Positions 7,837-17,421 of a DNA stretch of 58,681 bases are shown one piece after another. A program made the position numbers and the translations under genes. The DNA lies in assembly GCA_026196955.1 (NCBI GenBank), contig JAPHTO010000118.1:1-58681 (forward strand), written 5' to 3'. The notes beneath the pieces are model-generated. The model had not been told where the DNA came from. It saw nothing but the letters and a program-made list of their open reading frames with translations, and searched no databases. Numbering within the stretch: the stretch's first letter is position 1; every line of letters begins with the position of its first letter. The stretch is from Colwellia sp. (GTDB taxonomy: Bacteria; Pseudomonadota; Gammaproteobacteria; Enterobacterales; Alteromonadaceae).

Positions 7837-10800
7837 CTCCTTGTTAAACGTTTTGCAAAAACATTTGCATGGAAGAAACCTATGCTGGTATTTCTGGCCA
7901 TTTTGGTGAAAATTAAATAACACCAAGGCACTAAAAATAAACTGGTGATGGTGGAAAAAGTTAAACCACCAATTATAGCTATGGCTAAAGGGGAGTATGA
8001 TGGGCCATCACCACCTATTTGTGTGGATCCTAAAGCGAGTGGGATCATACCTAGCACAGTTGTAGCCACTGTCATTAATACCGGTCGTAAACGCGTAATG
8101 CAAATATCACAGATCACTTGCTCTAATTCGGTAATCTTGGGCGTCATTTGGTTTATTTGATCAATGAGCACTATGCCGTTATTCACCACAATGCCCATCA
8201 GTATCAAGATACCAATCATCCCCATCACTGACATGCTAGTGCCTGTGATAAAAAAGAACCAAAACACACCAACGATAGAATAGATAATAGAGCTGATGAT
8301 CGCTGCTGGTAGTAATAAAGATTCAAATAAGGCAGCCATGACGATGTAAATCATGGCTAATGCCAAGATCATATTGGTGATCATAATTTGTTGATCAGCT
8401 TGTTGGCGGTTAAAACCTTGACCTAGTTTCCAGCTATAGCCTTGAGGTAGCTCAATAGCATTCATCGCTGTGGTGATGCGTTTTTCTGCTTGCTCCATCG
8501 TAATATCATCTAAGTTTGCGCCTATGGTCAGTGCTGTTTGGCGATCTTCACGATAAATTGCTGTTAACCTAGGTTGCACTTTAAAGTGCGCCACATTTTC
8601 TAAAGTGATGTTTTGCCCGTCTATCTGAGCGATAGGCAGTTTTTTCAATTGGCTTAATGAGTACTTAAGGCGTTGATCATAGAGTAAGCGTATTTTTACT
8701 TCGCCATTGGGATCATGCCTGAAACTTCTTAATTCTAAACCACGTAACGCTGTCCCGACTATTTGAGCAACTTCATTAGAGTTTAGCCCCAACTGGCTGG
8801 CCTTAATCCTATCAATTATCAATACCATTTCTTTTTGGTGTTGAGATACATCACTGCGCACATCTGCTAGGCCGTCAATATGATCAAGCATAGGAACTAC
8901 TTGGTTGGCGAGTGTTATTAATAAGTCGGTTGAGGGGCCAACTAGACTCATACTAACACCACCGCTTTTAGCGCTTTGCCAGCCAAAGTCAGGCTTTGCC
9001 TCCGCAAAATTTGGCATGTCTTTTCTAATGCGCGCCTTGAGCTCTGTCATAGAAATATCGCGATCTTCTTTCAGTAATAAGGTTGAAGAGGCTCTTTCAC
9101 CGCTGTAATAGCTGTAAACAGAGTCAATATAAAACTCTTCTTGGTGTTCATATAGGTACTCTTCAAAACGATCAACCATAGCTTCAACATGCTCAAGTGG
9201 AAATTGTCCTTCAACATGGTAGCGCATGTATAAACGAGTACCGTCTTGATTATCCATATTATCAGAGGTGATTGCGCCCATGGGAAGAGCGGTACTGACT
9301 AAAATAAGCAGGGCAATTAAAGCGGTAATTTTAGGGTGCGCTAACACCCAAGTTAAACTACTTTTATAGCGAGCTTGCAAGCGGCTTGGCTTATTCGCTA
9401 CTGATCCAGCTTTTGTATTGTTGAGCTTATCAAGTGATATTTTGCTTAATAATAAAGGCAGTAAGGTTTTAGCGATTAATAATGAAGCCGCTAAGGATAT
9501 ACAGATTGCGATAGCAACATGCTCTAAAAACACCGTTAGTTGTACTTTTTCGCCAATAATATTAGGTAAAAATACAATCATGGTGGTTACTGTACCTGTC
9601 ATCACTGCCAGAGAGACTTTATCAACACCTTGTAAAATATTACTGGTTTTATTGGCTTGTGGCTTTTTGCTGTGCTGTGCTGAAATAGACTCAGTGATCA
9701 CTACTGAATTATCAACCAACATACCAACAGCAAGTAGTAAGCCCATCATAGATAATACATTAAGGGAATAACCAAGAAGATACATAATGGCTAACGTGAT
9801 GCAAATTGAAAAAGGCACTGAAGCGACAACTAACAATGTTGCAGTGGTATTGCGCATAAATAAATACAGTACGGCAAAAGATAACAGCGCACCAATAGCG
9901 CCTGCTGTTAATAAGTCACCTAGTGAATCGGTAACCCCTTTGGCTTGGTCTTCCATCATGAAAATATTCACGCCATCAAACTGTCGACTACCACGAATAC
10001 TTTCAACGGATTCAACAACACGCCCCGCCACTTCAACTAAATTAGCACTTGATTCTTTAAATACATTAACACCAATAGCATAGTTTCTATCTAGGTGGCG
10101 ACCATCAACTTGCTCAGGTTTTTCAAATGCTATGCTGGCAATATCACCAAGATAAACATTATCGTTAACTTTTAATGCCCGTATATCACTTAACTTGGTA
10201 AACTCACCTTTGGGACTAATACGAATACTGGCTTGCTCAGATTTTAACGAGCCGGCATTAATGGTGAAGTTCTCTTTTTGTAGCATTAAGGTGAGTTGCC
10301 TGATGTCAACATTATGGCTGGCCATTCTGTCACTCAATAAGCGGATTGAAATCTGGCGAGGATCAACGCCATATAATTCAACCTTAGATACTCCAGCTAA
10401 GCGCTCAAGTGGTTTTTTAAGGTAATTATTTAATAACTGATAGCTATTTTTTAACTCTCGCTCGCTCGAAATACGTAGTGTTAAAATGGGCATATCCGCG
10501 GTGGAAAATTGATAAACAAATATTCGCTGCAAATCTTCCGGTAGCAGGTGTCGAATGGCATCAATTTTTTCTCTTGCTTCAATCGCTTTGCCCGTTAAGC
10601 TTCGCTCCCACTCCACTTCAATACCTATTTGCGCACCATGCTCTGTTGAGTTTGAATTAAGACGAATTATGCCTCCCATGGTGGACAACGCTTCTTCTAA
10701 GGGTTTAGTGACTAACCGCTCGACTTCTGCTGGTGTTGAGGCTTGATAAGGCGCATTTATCATCATTTCAGGAATATCAATTCCAGGCCACTTCTCTAAA

Positions 10801-10931
10801 GGCAATAACTGTGTCGCCGCAAACCCCATTAACAACATGGTTAAACACAGCATAAAAGTGGTAACTGGTTTCTTTAATGCTAACGACGTTAAATTGATGG
10901 TGGATGATTTCTCACTGGCTTGCTTAGACAT
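7833..10931 (-). CDS. RND efflux permease, second permease of the operon
   Basis: 1032-residue HAE-type RND proton antiporter with 12 predicted membrane helices and two large periplasmic loops. The TM4 motif is VDNSVVITESI and TM10 has VVNNGIVLIDQIN. The second Asp and the Lys of the AcrB relay are therefore replaced by Asn, while one Asp remains in each helix; this is common in SwrC-like RND proteins. Its start overlaps the end of the preceding permease by 8 bp, so the two are translationally coupled. It probably forms a mixed or alternative trimer with the partner permease, as in MdtBC or MuxBC. Substrates are unknown, and no TolC-like gene is nearby. Confidence 0.88.
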   Translation of the reverse strand: MSKQASEKSSTINLTSLALKKPVTTFMLCLTMLLMGFAATQLLPLEKWPGIDIPEMMINAPYQASTPAEVERLVTKPLEEALSTMGGIIRLNSNSTEHGAQIGIEVEWERSLTGKAIEAREKIDAIRHLLPEDLQRIFVYQFSTADMPILTLRISSERELKNSYQLLNNYLKKPLERLAGVSKVELYGVDPRQISIRLLSDRMASHNVDIRQLTLMLQKENFTINAGSLKSEQASIRISPKGEFTKLSDIRALKVNDNVYLGDIASIAFEKPEQVDGRHLDRNYAIGVNVFKESSANLVEVAGRVVESVESIRGSRQFDGVNIFMMEDQAKGVTDSLGDLLTAGAIGALLSFAVLYLFMRNTTATLLVVASVPFSICITLAIMYLLGYSLNVLSMMGLLLAVGMLVDNSVVITESISAQHSKKPQANKTSNILQGVDKVSLAVMTGTVTTMIVFLPNIIGEKVQLTVFLEHVAIAICISLAASLLIAKTLLPLLLSKISLDKLNNTKAGSVANKPSRLQARYKSSLTWVLAHPKITALIALLILVSTALPMGAITSDNMDNQDGTRLYMRYHVEGQFPLEHVEAMVDRFEEYLYEHQEEFYIDSVYSYYSGERASSTLLLKEDRDISMTELKARIRKDMPNFAEAKPDFGWQSAKSGGVSMSLVGPSTDLLITLANQVVPMLDHIDGLADVRSDVSQHQKEMVLIIDRIKASQLGLNSNEVAQIVGTALRGLELRSFRHDPNGEVKIRLLYDQRLKYSLSQLKKLPIAQIDGQNITLENVAHFKVQPRLTAIYREDRQTALTIGANLDDITMEQAEKRITTAMNAIELPQGYSWKLGQGFNRQQADQQIMITNMILALAMIYIVMAALFESLLLPAAIISSIIYSIVGVFWFFFITGTSMSVMGMIGILILMGIVVNNGIVLIDQINQMTPKITELEQVICDICITRLRPVLMTVATTVLGMIPLALGSTQIGGDGPSYSPLAIAIIGGLTFSTITSLFLVPWCYLIFTKMARNTSIGFFHANVFAKRLTRS

Positions 10932-13900
10932 TAGTTACTCCCGCAAACTTTTTATTTTCATCAATTGCTATTTCATCAGCCTTTTGGACAAACTTTTTAT
11001 GATCAAATAAGTGATATAAAACGGGGAGCACTACTAAGGTTAATAGGGTGGATGATAATAAGCCGCTGATAACGGTAATGGCCATCGGCGCTCTTAATTC
11101 AGCACCTTCACCTAAGCCTATTGCCATTGGTACTAAACCTAAAGTGGTTGTTAACGTTGTCATGATTATTGGGCGGAGTCGAGAGGTTGCTGCTGTTTTA
11201 ATTGCCTCAACTTTATCGCTACCTTGAGCGCGTAATTGATTGATTCTATCAACGAGTACAATGGCATTATTAACGACAATGCCTGCAAGCATAATCAAAC
11301 CGATAAAGACGATGACACTGATATTAGTGCCAGTGAGAAATAAACCATAAATAGAGCCAACCCCAGCAAGTGGCACGCTAAAGAGTATTAATAGTGGGTG
11401 TAATAATGACTCAAATTGCGAGGCCATCACTAAATAAACAAGAAATACCGCTAGGGTAAGTGCCATTAACATTGAGTTGAATGAATTCTGCATTTCTTCA
11501 CTTTGACCACCAAATGTTGCAACCACTGAAAAAGGTAAATCAAGTGCTTCGATGTGCTGGCTTGCACTGGCAAGCGCTGAGTTTTGATCGCCCATAGCAA
11601 TGTTAGCACTGATCACCGCTACGCGTTGTTGGTTAATACGGTTGATTTGTGCAGGGCCTACTGTTTCAACAATATCGCTAATACTCGCGAGGGTAATAGG
11701 GAAGTCACTGCTAGGATTTATGACTAACTCTTGTAAGTCATTAATTGAATCTCGCTCGGCAAGATTACTGCGCACTAAAATATCAATTTTTCTATCTAGT
11801 AAAGTGTATTTACTCGCTACATTCCCACCAATTTTAACAGCCAGTAAGCGCGCAATATCGGGTGTGTTTAAGCCAAGTTGTGCTATTTTTTGTTGGTTAA
11901 AGTGAATTGCTAACTCAGGTTGCCCTTTGCGTTGGCTATTGGCAACATCGACAAATTGTTCATCTTGATCCATAGCTTTAGTGAGTTGCTTTGAATATTT
12001 TTTCAATTCATCTAAATCATAACCGGCTAGTTCAATACTCATAGGCTTGCTAAAGGTAAATAGCTCAGGGCGATTTAGCGAGGTAGTGGCGCCAACAATA
12101 CTGCGAGCATATTGCCTAATTTTCGCCATAACGGCTTGTTCATCTGCGCTGTCGTGAAGGATCACTTGTAAGCGTGCTTGATGCTCACCACCTTTATCTG
12201 CGCTACTGGTCATTAAACTACCACGACCTGTTAATGAATAAGTGCTTTTAACTCTGTCATCATTTTGTAGCTGTTTTGCGACTAAGTTGATGGCTTGATC
12301 TGTTTTGGCTAAAGGAGTGCCTGGCGCTAATTCTATATCAAAATAAAATTCACCTTGTGAAAGAGGCGGCAGTAACTCGACACCAATTTTAGGCAATATT
12401 AGGCTTGCTGAGCCTGCGAATAATAAGCTTACAAACAAGGTTTTAATGCTGTGGTTTAAGGCAATATTTAACAGTTTTTGATAAACGGCCGCAAGTAAGT
12501 CAAAAACCTTATTAAAGCCTTTACTTATAGGCTGCATGATAAATGACAAGCCTTTTCTCATACCGTAAAAGCCGATTAAAATTACACGCATTGCTAACAT
12601 AGGTATATAAACAAATAATACTTTAAATGGCAGCGTTATTAGCCAAGTGATTTTTTGCATTACAAGCATTTGCTTAAAAGCAATTTTTTCTATCTTTTTT
12701 GCATTATCCTCTTGTGCCGGAGGAGAGACTTGTCGAGACGCGAGCATGGGAATAAGGGTTAGTGCTACCGCTAAAGAGGCGATTAACGCGAAAGCAACGG
12801 TCATGGCTTGATCTGCAAATAACTGTCCAGCAACGCCTTCAATAAAAATAAGTGGTACGAACACAGCTAGCGTGGTTAGTGTTGAAGCAACAATGGCGCC
12901 GCTTACTTCTTTAGTGCCTTTTCTCGCCGCTTCGACAACATTCAAGCCTTGCTCTTTATAACGAGAAATATTTTCAAGTACGACAATAGCGTTATCAACT
13001 AACAAACCTGTGGCTAAAGCGATACCGCCTAAAGACATAATGTTGAGGCTGATATCATTGCCATACATCATGTTAAAGGTGGCAATTACTGATACTGGGA
13101 TAGATAAGGAAATAATCAGGGTGGGCACTATGGCGCGTAGAAATAAATACAACACCAGCATAGCAAGTAAACCACCAATAATAGCGGCGGATTTCACTTC
13201 ACTGATGGCATTACTAATGAAAGTAGATTGATCATACACCACGGTTAGTTGGTATTGATCGCCTGATTTTTTGCGGATACTGTCCAGTTTATCGTTGATA
13301 AGTTTTGCCACTTGTACTGTATTTGCATCACCTTCTTTATAAATGGCTAATTCAACCGCTTCCCCTGCGTTAATACGAGTAACATCAGTTCGCTCTTTAT
13401 AGCCATCAACGATACGAGCGATGTCATTTAAGTAGATGATTTTATCATTTTCACGGTAAACGACTAACTGGCCTATTTGCTTAATATCGGTAAATTGATT
13501 AAGTGTGCGTACTAGGTATTGGGTATTACCATCAATGAGTTTTCCTGCCGAAATATTGATGTTTTCAGCGTTAATACGATTAATAATTTGCTGGCTGGTC
13601 AGGTTTAATTGCGCCAATTTATGTTGATCAATTATGACTTGATATTCTTGCTCAAGGCCTCCGCCTAACTTAACTGATGCGACACCTAGTAATGATTCAA
13701 GCTGGCGTTTAATGTCATATTCACCGTAAGTTCTTAACTTGGTTAAGCCGGCGACTGAAGTGTCTTTACTTTGTAAACCTAGTCGAATAATAGGATCTAG
13801 TGATGGGTTAAATTTTAGAATAAGTGGCTTTTCAACATCTAAGGGCAGGGTGATCAAGTCAAGCTTCTCACGCACTTCTAAACTGGTAATATCCATTGCG

Positions 13901-14196
13901 GTTTGCCACTCAAACTCTAATAGCACATCTGACTGGCCTGCTTTGGAAATGGAACTGATTTTTCTAAGACCTTTAACCACACCAACAGCTTCTTCTATCG
14001 GTTTGGTGATCAGCTGCTCAATTTCACCTGGCGCAGCACCAGTATAATTGGTGCGCACTGTCAGGGTTGGATAAGTTAATTCAGGCAGTAAATTTACCGC
14101 CAAACGTGAAAGGCCAACCAAGCCAAATAAAATGACGGCAAAAGTAAACATCCAAACCGTTACGGGGCGTTTTATTGCAGTATCGACTAAACTCAT
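10924..14196 (-). CDS. RND efflux permease, first permease of the operon (long form)
   Basis: 1090-residue RND permease. The TM4 motif is VDNAIVVLENI (D401), and TM10 has VVNNAIVLVDRIN. The segment between TM6 and TM7 (about residues 490-575) is some 50 residues longer than in AcrB. It includes a hydrophobic run at about 517-546, so it may add an amphipathic or membrane hairpin. A good AGGA lies upstream of the ATG. The adaptor gene is upstream on the same strand, but a structured repeat of 264 bp sits between them. Confidence 0.88.
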   Translation of the reverse strand: MSLVDTAIKRPVTVWMFTFAVILFGLVGLSRLAVNLLPELTYPTLTVRTNYTGAAPGEIEQLITKPIEEAVGVVKGLRKISSISKAGQSDVLLEFEWQTAMDITSLEVREKLDLITLPLDVEKPLILKFNPSLDPIIRLGLQSKDTSVAGLTKLRTYGEYDIKRQLESLLGVASVKLGGGLEQEYQVIIDQHKLAQLNLTSQQIINRINAENINISAGKLIDGNTQYLVRTLNQFTDIKQIGQLVVYRENDKIIYLNDIARIVDGYKERTDVTRINAGEAVELAIYKEGDANTVQVAKLINDKLDSIRKKSGDQYQLTVVYDQSTFISNAISEVKSAAIIGGLLAMLVLYLFLRAIVPTLIISLSIPVSVIATFNMMYGNDISLNIMSLGGIALATGLLVDNAIVVLENISRYKEQGLNVVEAARKGTKEVSGAIVASTLTTLAVFVPLIFIEGVAGQLFADQAMTVAFALIASLAVALTLIPMLASRQVSPPAQEDNAKKIEKIAFKQMLVMQKITWLITLPFKVLFVYIPMLAMRVILIGFYGMRKGLSFIMQPISKGFNKVFDLLAAVYQKLLNIALNHSIKTLFVSLLFAGSASLILPKIGVELLPPLSQGEFYFDIELAPGTPLAKTDQAINLVAKQLQNDDRVKSTYSLTGRGSLMTSSADKGGEHQARLQVILHDSADEQAVMAKIRQYARSIVGATTSLNRPELFTFSKPMSIELAGYDLDELKKYSKQLTKAMDQDEQFVDVANSQRKGQPELAIHFNQQKIAQLGLNTPDIARLLAVKIGGNVASKYTLLDRKIDILVRSNLAERDSINDLQELVINPSSDFPITLASISDIVETVGPAQINRINQQRVAVISANIAMGDQNSALASASQHIEALDLPFSVVATFGGQSEEMQNSFNSMLMALTLAVFLVYLVMASQFESLLHPLLILFSVPLAGVGSIYGLFLTGTNISVIVFIGLIMLAGIVVNNAIVLVDRINQLRAQGSDKVEAIKTAATSRLRPIIMTTLTTTLGLVPMAIGLGEGAELRAPMAITVISGLLSSTLLTLVVLPVLYHLFDHKKFVQKADEIAIDENKKFAGVTNV

Positions 14197-14233
14197 GAGA
14201 ATTCCTTTAGCTACTTATAGGTAATTATTATTA

Positions 14234-14497
14234 GAGGCTGTTGAACTTTGCTGATTATTTTTGCAGCAGTTTATTAGCCTTTTATACAAGGCAGAGCTTA
14301 TGTTTCGTAGTCACTCTACGCTAATAAGTGATAACGCAGTAGAAATGGCTAATAAACGCTGTCCTTCGGATCCGTTTAAATGCTTCTTGCTCTTTGTTAC
14401 TAGGAACTTACATAGAACGACTATGTTACATTCCTAGCGCCGCGATCAAAAAGCATTTAATTCGAACAAAATTTAAACATGAAAGTTCAGCAGTCCC
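14234..14497. repeat. Structured MITE-like element, copy 1
   Basis: 264 bp flanked by TA on both sides (14232-14233 and 14498-14499). The terminal inverted repeats pair 14236-14249 with 14482-14495, with two G-T pairs. Internal stems: 14264-14279 with 14347-14361 (one bulged A); a hairpin at 14297-14328; 14376-14389 with 14447-14460 (one mismatch); and a hairpin at 14400-14437. CTCTTTGTT and GCCGCGAT flank the last hairpin. A second, diverged copy at 57441-57753 keeps the same plan with different stem sequences. There is no ORF. It lies between the adaptor and permease genes of one operon, and its right end forms the adaptor's stop codon. Confidence 0.85.
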
Positions 14498-15615
14498 TAG
14501 TGCGCTTTGACAATGGCTGTTTCATTATCTGATGCATCGTTATTTTCAATAGCATCTGAGTTGTTGAGGACTTCTACTAAGGCATCGGCTTTAAGGTTAT
14601 GCTGGCCATTAACAACCACGAGATCTCCTTCAGCAATGTCACCAGAAATCTCAGTAATTTGCTCTTCAACAAAACCTTTAGTTACGGTAATTTCTACCGC
14701 TTTATTATCTCTTACTAAGTAGATTTTACTGGTGTTGTCTAAAGTAATAATAGCGTCACTTGCAATGGTAAAGGCATCATCATGGGTAGCAAAAGTTAGC
14801 GCTATTTGCGCAAACATACCCGGTTTTAATTGCTGATTTGAGTTATCTATAGACAGGATCACTTTAAAAGTACCACTTCGTTGATCAATGACAGGTGAAA
14901 TTGAACGAATATTGGCCTGAAAGACTTTATTTTGGCGCGCACTAAAGCTCAGCAATGCTTGTTGATTTAATTCAACATTACTTAATTGGTGCTCTGGTAA
15001 ATAAACCACGGCTTGCAAGCTTGATGGATCTACGATGTGAAATAATTTTTGATAACCTTGGGTGAAATGACCTGGCTTAACATAGCGATGAGAAATATAA
15101 CCTGAAATAGGGGCTATAATTTGGCTATCTTGCAAATCAAGCTCTGCTAACTTTCTCGCGGCAACGGCAGCTTGATGTTGATATTTGAGCTTGTCAGATG
15201 CTTGTGCACTCACGAGCTTTTTCTTAGCCATTAATGATAAACGTTGCAACTCTTGATTAATGCCTTCTAATTCAGCGTCAGCTTTATCAAGCGCGAGTTG
15301 GTAACGGCGAGGGTCAATTTTTGCTAATACTTGTCCTTTTTCGACATAGTCACCTTCTTCAATATCAAGTTGTTCAATAATGCCTGTTACTCGGGTGATA
15401 ATGTCTGCTTCAGTGCGAGATTCAAGTGTTGCGGTAGTGTGAAAGTTGGCAGAAATGCTCCCGCGCTCAATACTGGCAACCGTAACTGGAATGGCAAATT
15501 CTTTTTCTTCTTCTTTTTCTACCTTGGCGGTTGTTTCGCTACAGCCACTTAGTAATAGAGTGTTTATTGCTAGCGCTGCGATAATAAGTGCTTTTTGAGG
15601 ATTAATAGTTAGCAT
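14497..15615 (-). CDS. RND efflux periplasmic adaptor (membrane fusion lipoprotein)
   Basis: 372 residues with lipobox LLSGC at about residues 21-25, then the usual barrel-sandwich/lipoyl, hairpin and beta-barrel domains. The lipoyl halves are visible as TRVTGIIEQLDIEEGDYVEKGQ and IIAPISGYISHRYVKPGH. It should link the two permeases downstream to an outer-membrane TolC-type channel encoded elsewhere. The stop codon is TAG, made from a flanking TA and the first base of the repeat element, so the last residues may differ from those of relatives without the insertion. Confidence 0.88.
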   Translation of the reverse strand: MLTINPQKALIIAALAINTLLLSGCSETTAKVEKEEEKEFAIPVTVASIERGSISANFHTTATLESRTEADIITRVTGIIEQLDIEEGDYVEKGQVLAKIDPRRYQLALDKADAELEGINQELQRLSLMAKKKLVSAQASDKLKYQHQAAVAARKLAELDLQDSQIIAPISGYISHRYVKPGHFTQGYQKLFHIVDPSSLQAVVYLPEHQLSNVELNQQALLSFSARQNKVFQANIRSISPVIDQRSGTFKVILSIDNSNQQLKPGMFAQIALTFATHDDAFTIASDAIITLDNTSKIYLVRDNKAVEITVTKGFVEEQITEISGDIAEGDLVVVNGQHNLKADALVEVLNNSDAIENNDASDNETAIVKAH

Positions 15616-15692
15616 TTTCTTGTCCGTAGGTTAAAGCTATTTTAGTTGTCTTTAAAAATAGCACACGCTATGCCAACAAGTGATAACACTTA

Positions 15693-15709
15693 TGTAACAA
15701 GGAGTTACA
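15693..15709. promoter_or_regulatory. Candidate operator upstream of the RND adaptor gene
   Basis: The inverted repeat TGTAAC-N5-GTTACA lies 77 bp upstream of the adaptor start codon. A second GTTACA follows about 15 bp further out. The spacing and symmetry suit a dimeric repressor such as a TetR-type pump regulator, but no such gene is adjacent. Confidence 0.35.
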
Positions 15710-15819
15710 AGTTTTTAGTCGGTTTGTTACAACCTTAAGTTAGTGAAATAGCTAACTATTTGGTGAAAATGCTCAGTATTTAGTAAGGGGATTTTATCTT
15801 TTATAGTAAATATTGTTAA

Positions 15820-16239
15820 CTATTGTGGCGGAGCGGTAATGGTGACTGCGTTAATGTCTTGCTCAATTAAATGTGCATAGAGGTGAATAGTGCGAGCGGT
15901 ATTATTATCATTTTCTTTTTTGCCTTTGATGGCCACGCCTGTGGTGACAAAGGGAGTGGCGTAACTCGCTCTTTGCTGAGCGAATGCTAGCATCATGCTT
16001 TGATCGGCTGTCATAGGTCTGTTCAATAATGACATCATTAGTTGATGATCAGAGCTTAACGGTTTTTTGATGCTGTTTTTATTTATGGGTGAAAACTTTG
16101 TCTGTGTGAAATTGTTATTGATAAAACCTTGCGCATAGCCATTGTCTGAAAAATATTGGTTGCCCACTTGCTCGGTTGAACTACAAGCAAAAAGTGACAA
16201 ACAACACAGTAAGCAAATAATGGTTTTAGTCGGGTACAT
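15820..16239 (-). CDS. Predicted small lipoprotein
   Basis: 139 residues, beginning with a hydrophobic signal and lipobox LFACSS at about residues 16-21, so probably lipid-anchored. The remainder is polar with no recognised domain. It could share a promoter region with nothing else: the RND operon promoter lies downstream of its stop, and a LysR gene is 240 bp upstream on the same strand. Function unknown. Confidence 0.7.
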   Translation of the reverse strand: MYPTKTIICLLCCLSLFACSSTEQVGNQYFSDNGYAQGFINNNFTQTKFSPINKNSIKKPLSSDHQLMMSLLNRPMTADQSMMLAFAQQRASYATPFVTTGVAIKGKKENDNNTARTIHLYAHLIEQDINAVTITAPPQ

Positions 16240-16479
16240 AACAGGCCTTCAATAGATAATAACTTTCTCTATCTAGGTAAGGGCAAGTGTTATGCCAGTT
16301 GAACTTTTGACACTCAATATAGTTATTTTTATTCAGCTAGGTTTTTGAAAATTAATAACAAATAAACTTATTGAATTTTCTATCATTGACCATTGTTGTG
16401 AAATAAAAGTGATTTACGACCTTCATTAAGTGATTAAATAATAACCGTCAAATTTTTGCCTCTTTAGCTATTAATCCCA

Positions 16480-17421
16480 TTATTTACCCTTTTCATTAGC
16501 AAGGGTAGCTTCTAGCCATTCTTTAAAGGCGGTAACGGGGGCATAATCTTGTTTATCATTTGGCGTGACTAAGTAGTAGCCCTTTTGTGAACTTAACGGT
16601 TGCTTGCAAATGATCATAAGCTCATTGCGTACTAGCTCATTTTCAATTAAGAATTTGGGCAATAACGCGACACCAAGCCCTGCAATAGCGGCATTAGTAG
16701 CAATGGAGAACTGCTCAAAATGCATACCTTGTTTAGCCTTGCTTTGTGCGTCAAGATTGTGTGCTTCAATTAAGTGCTCTTCAAACCATTGCTGCCAATC
16801 ATCAGGCCTGGTAGATATATGCAAAAGCGGTTGGTCAATTAAACTTGCGCATATATTGGTCGCTTTTGCTAAACCTGTTTCGTTAAAAAATTTTGGCGAA
16901 CAAACAGGAATTGTTTCTTCACTCATTAAGAATGAGCAGTGAGCATGAGCCCAGTTTTCTTGACCAAAATGTATCGCACAATGAATATCTTCAAAACTGA
17001 AATCAAAGGGGGATAGCTTACTGATGGTATTTATGGTGATTTTCGGATTTTTGGCTAAAAAATCGGGCAGCCTTGGCATTAGCCAGCGAGAGCCAAACAT
17101 AGGCAAAATGGCTAAATTAAGCACGCCACCTGTTGGATTCGTCATCACATTCAAAGTCGCAGAGCGAATGTGGCTTAATGCCCCATGAATTTCTTTCGCA
17201 TATAACTTTCCAACTTCTGTTAAGGCGATTGTTTGCTTATGCCGTTGAAATAGAGTTATTGATAATTGCTGCTCTAGCGCCGTTATTTGTCTACTGATGG
17301 CACCTTGTGTGAGTGATAACTCTTTAGCGGCAGCTGTAAAGCTACCTGTTCGTGCCGCAGCATCAAAGGCAGCCAGCATACTGGTGCTAGGGAGTAAACG
17401 TTTAGAATTTTTAGCAGTCAT
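16480..17421 (-). CDS. LysR-family transcriptional regulator
   Basis: 313 residues, with an N-terminal winged helix-turn-helix (AFDAAARTGSFTAAAKELSLTQGAISRQITALE at about residues 14-46, motif interrupted here only by family variation) and a C-terminal substrate-binding fold. It resembles the GcvA-like branch. It is divergent from the KamA-like gene across 338 bp containing a 19-bp palindrome, so that gene is the most likely target. The ligand is unknown. Confidence 0.88.
   Translation of the reverse strand: MTAKNSKRLLPSTSMLAAFDAAARTGSFTAAAKELSLTQGAISRQITALEQQLSITLFQRHKQTIALTEVGKLYAKEIHGALSHIRSATLNVMTNPTGGVLNLAILPMFGSRWLMPRLPDFLAKNPKITINTISKLSPFDFSFEDIHCAIHFGQENWAHAHCSFLMSEETIPVCSPKFFNETGLAKATNICASLIDQPLLHISTRPDDWQQWFEEHLIEAHNLDAQSKAKQGMHFEQFSIATNAAIAGLGVALLPKFLIENELVRNELMIICKQPLSSQKGYYLVTPNDKQDYAPVTAFKEWLEATLANEKGK

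Noticed and set aside
14234-14497. Repeat as an integron attC site
   Set aside because: Structure is conserved over sequence as in attC, but the core GTTRRRY/RYYYAAC sites and cassette ORF arrangement are not seen, and the ends are TA-flanked inverted repeats.
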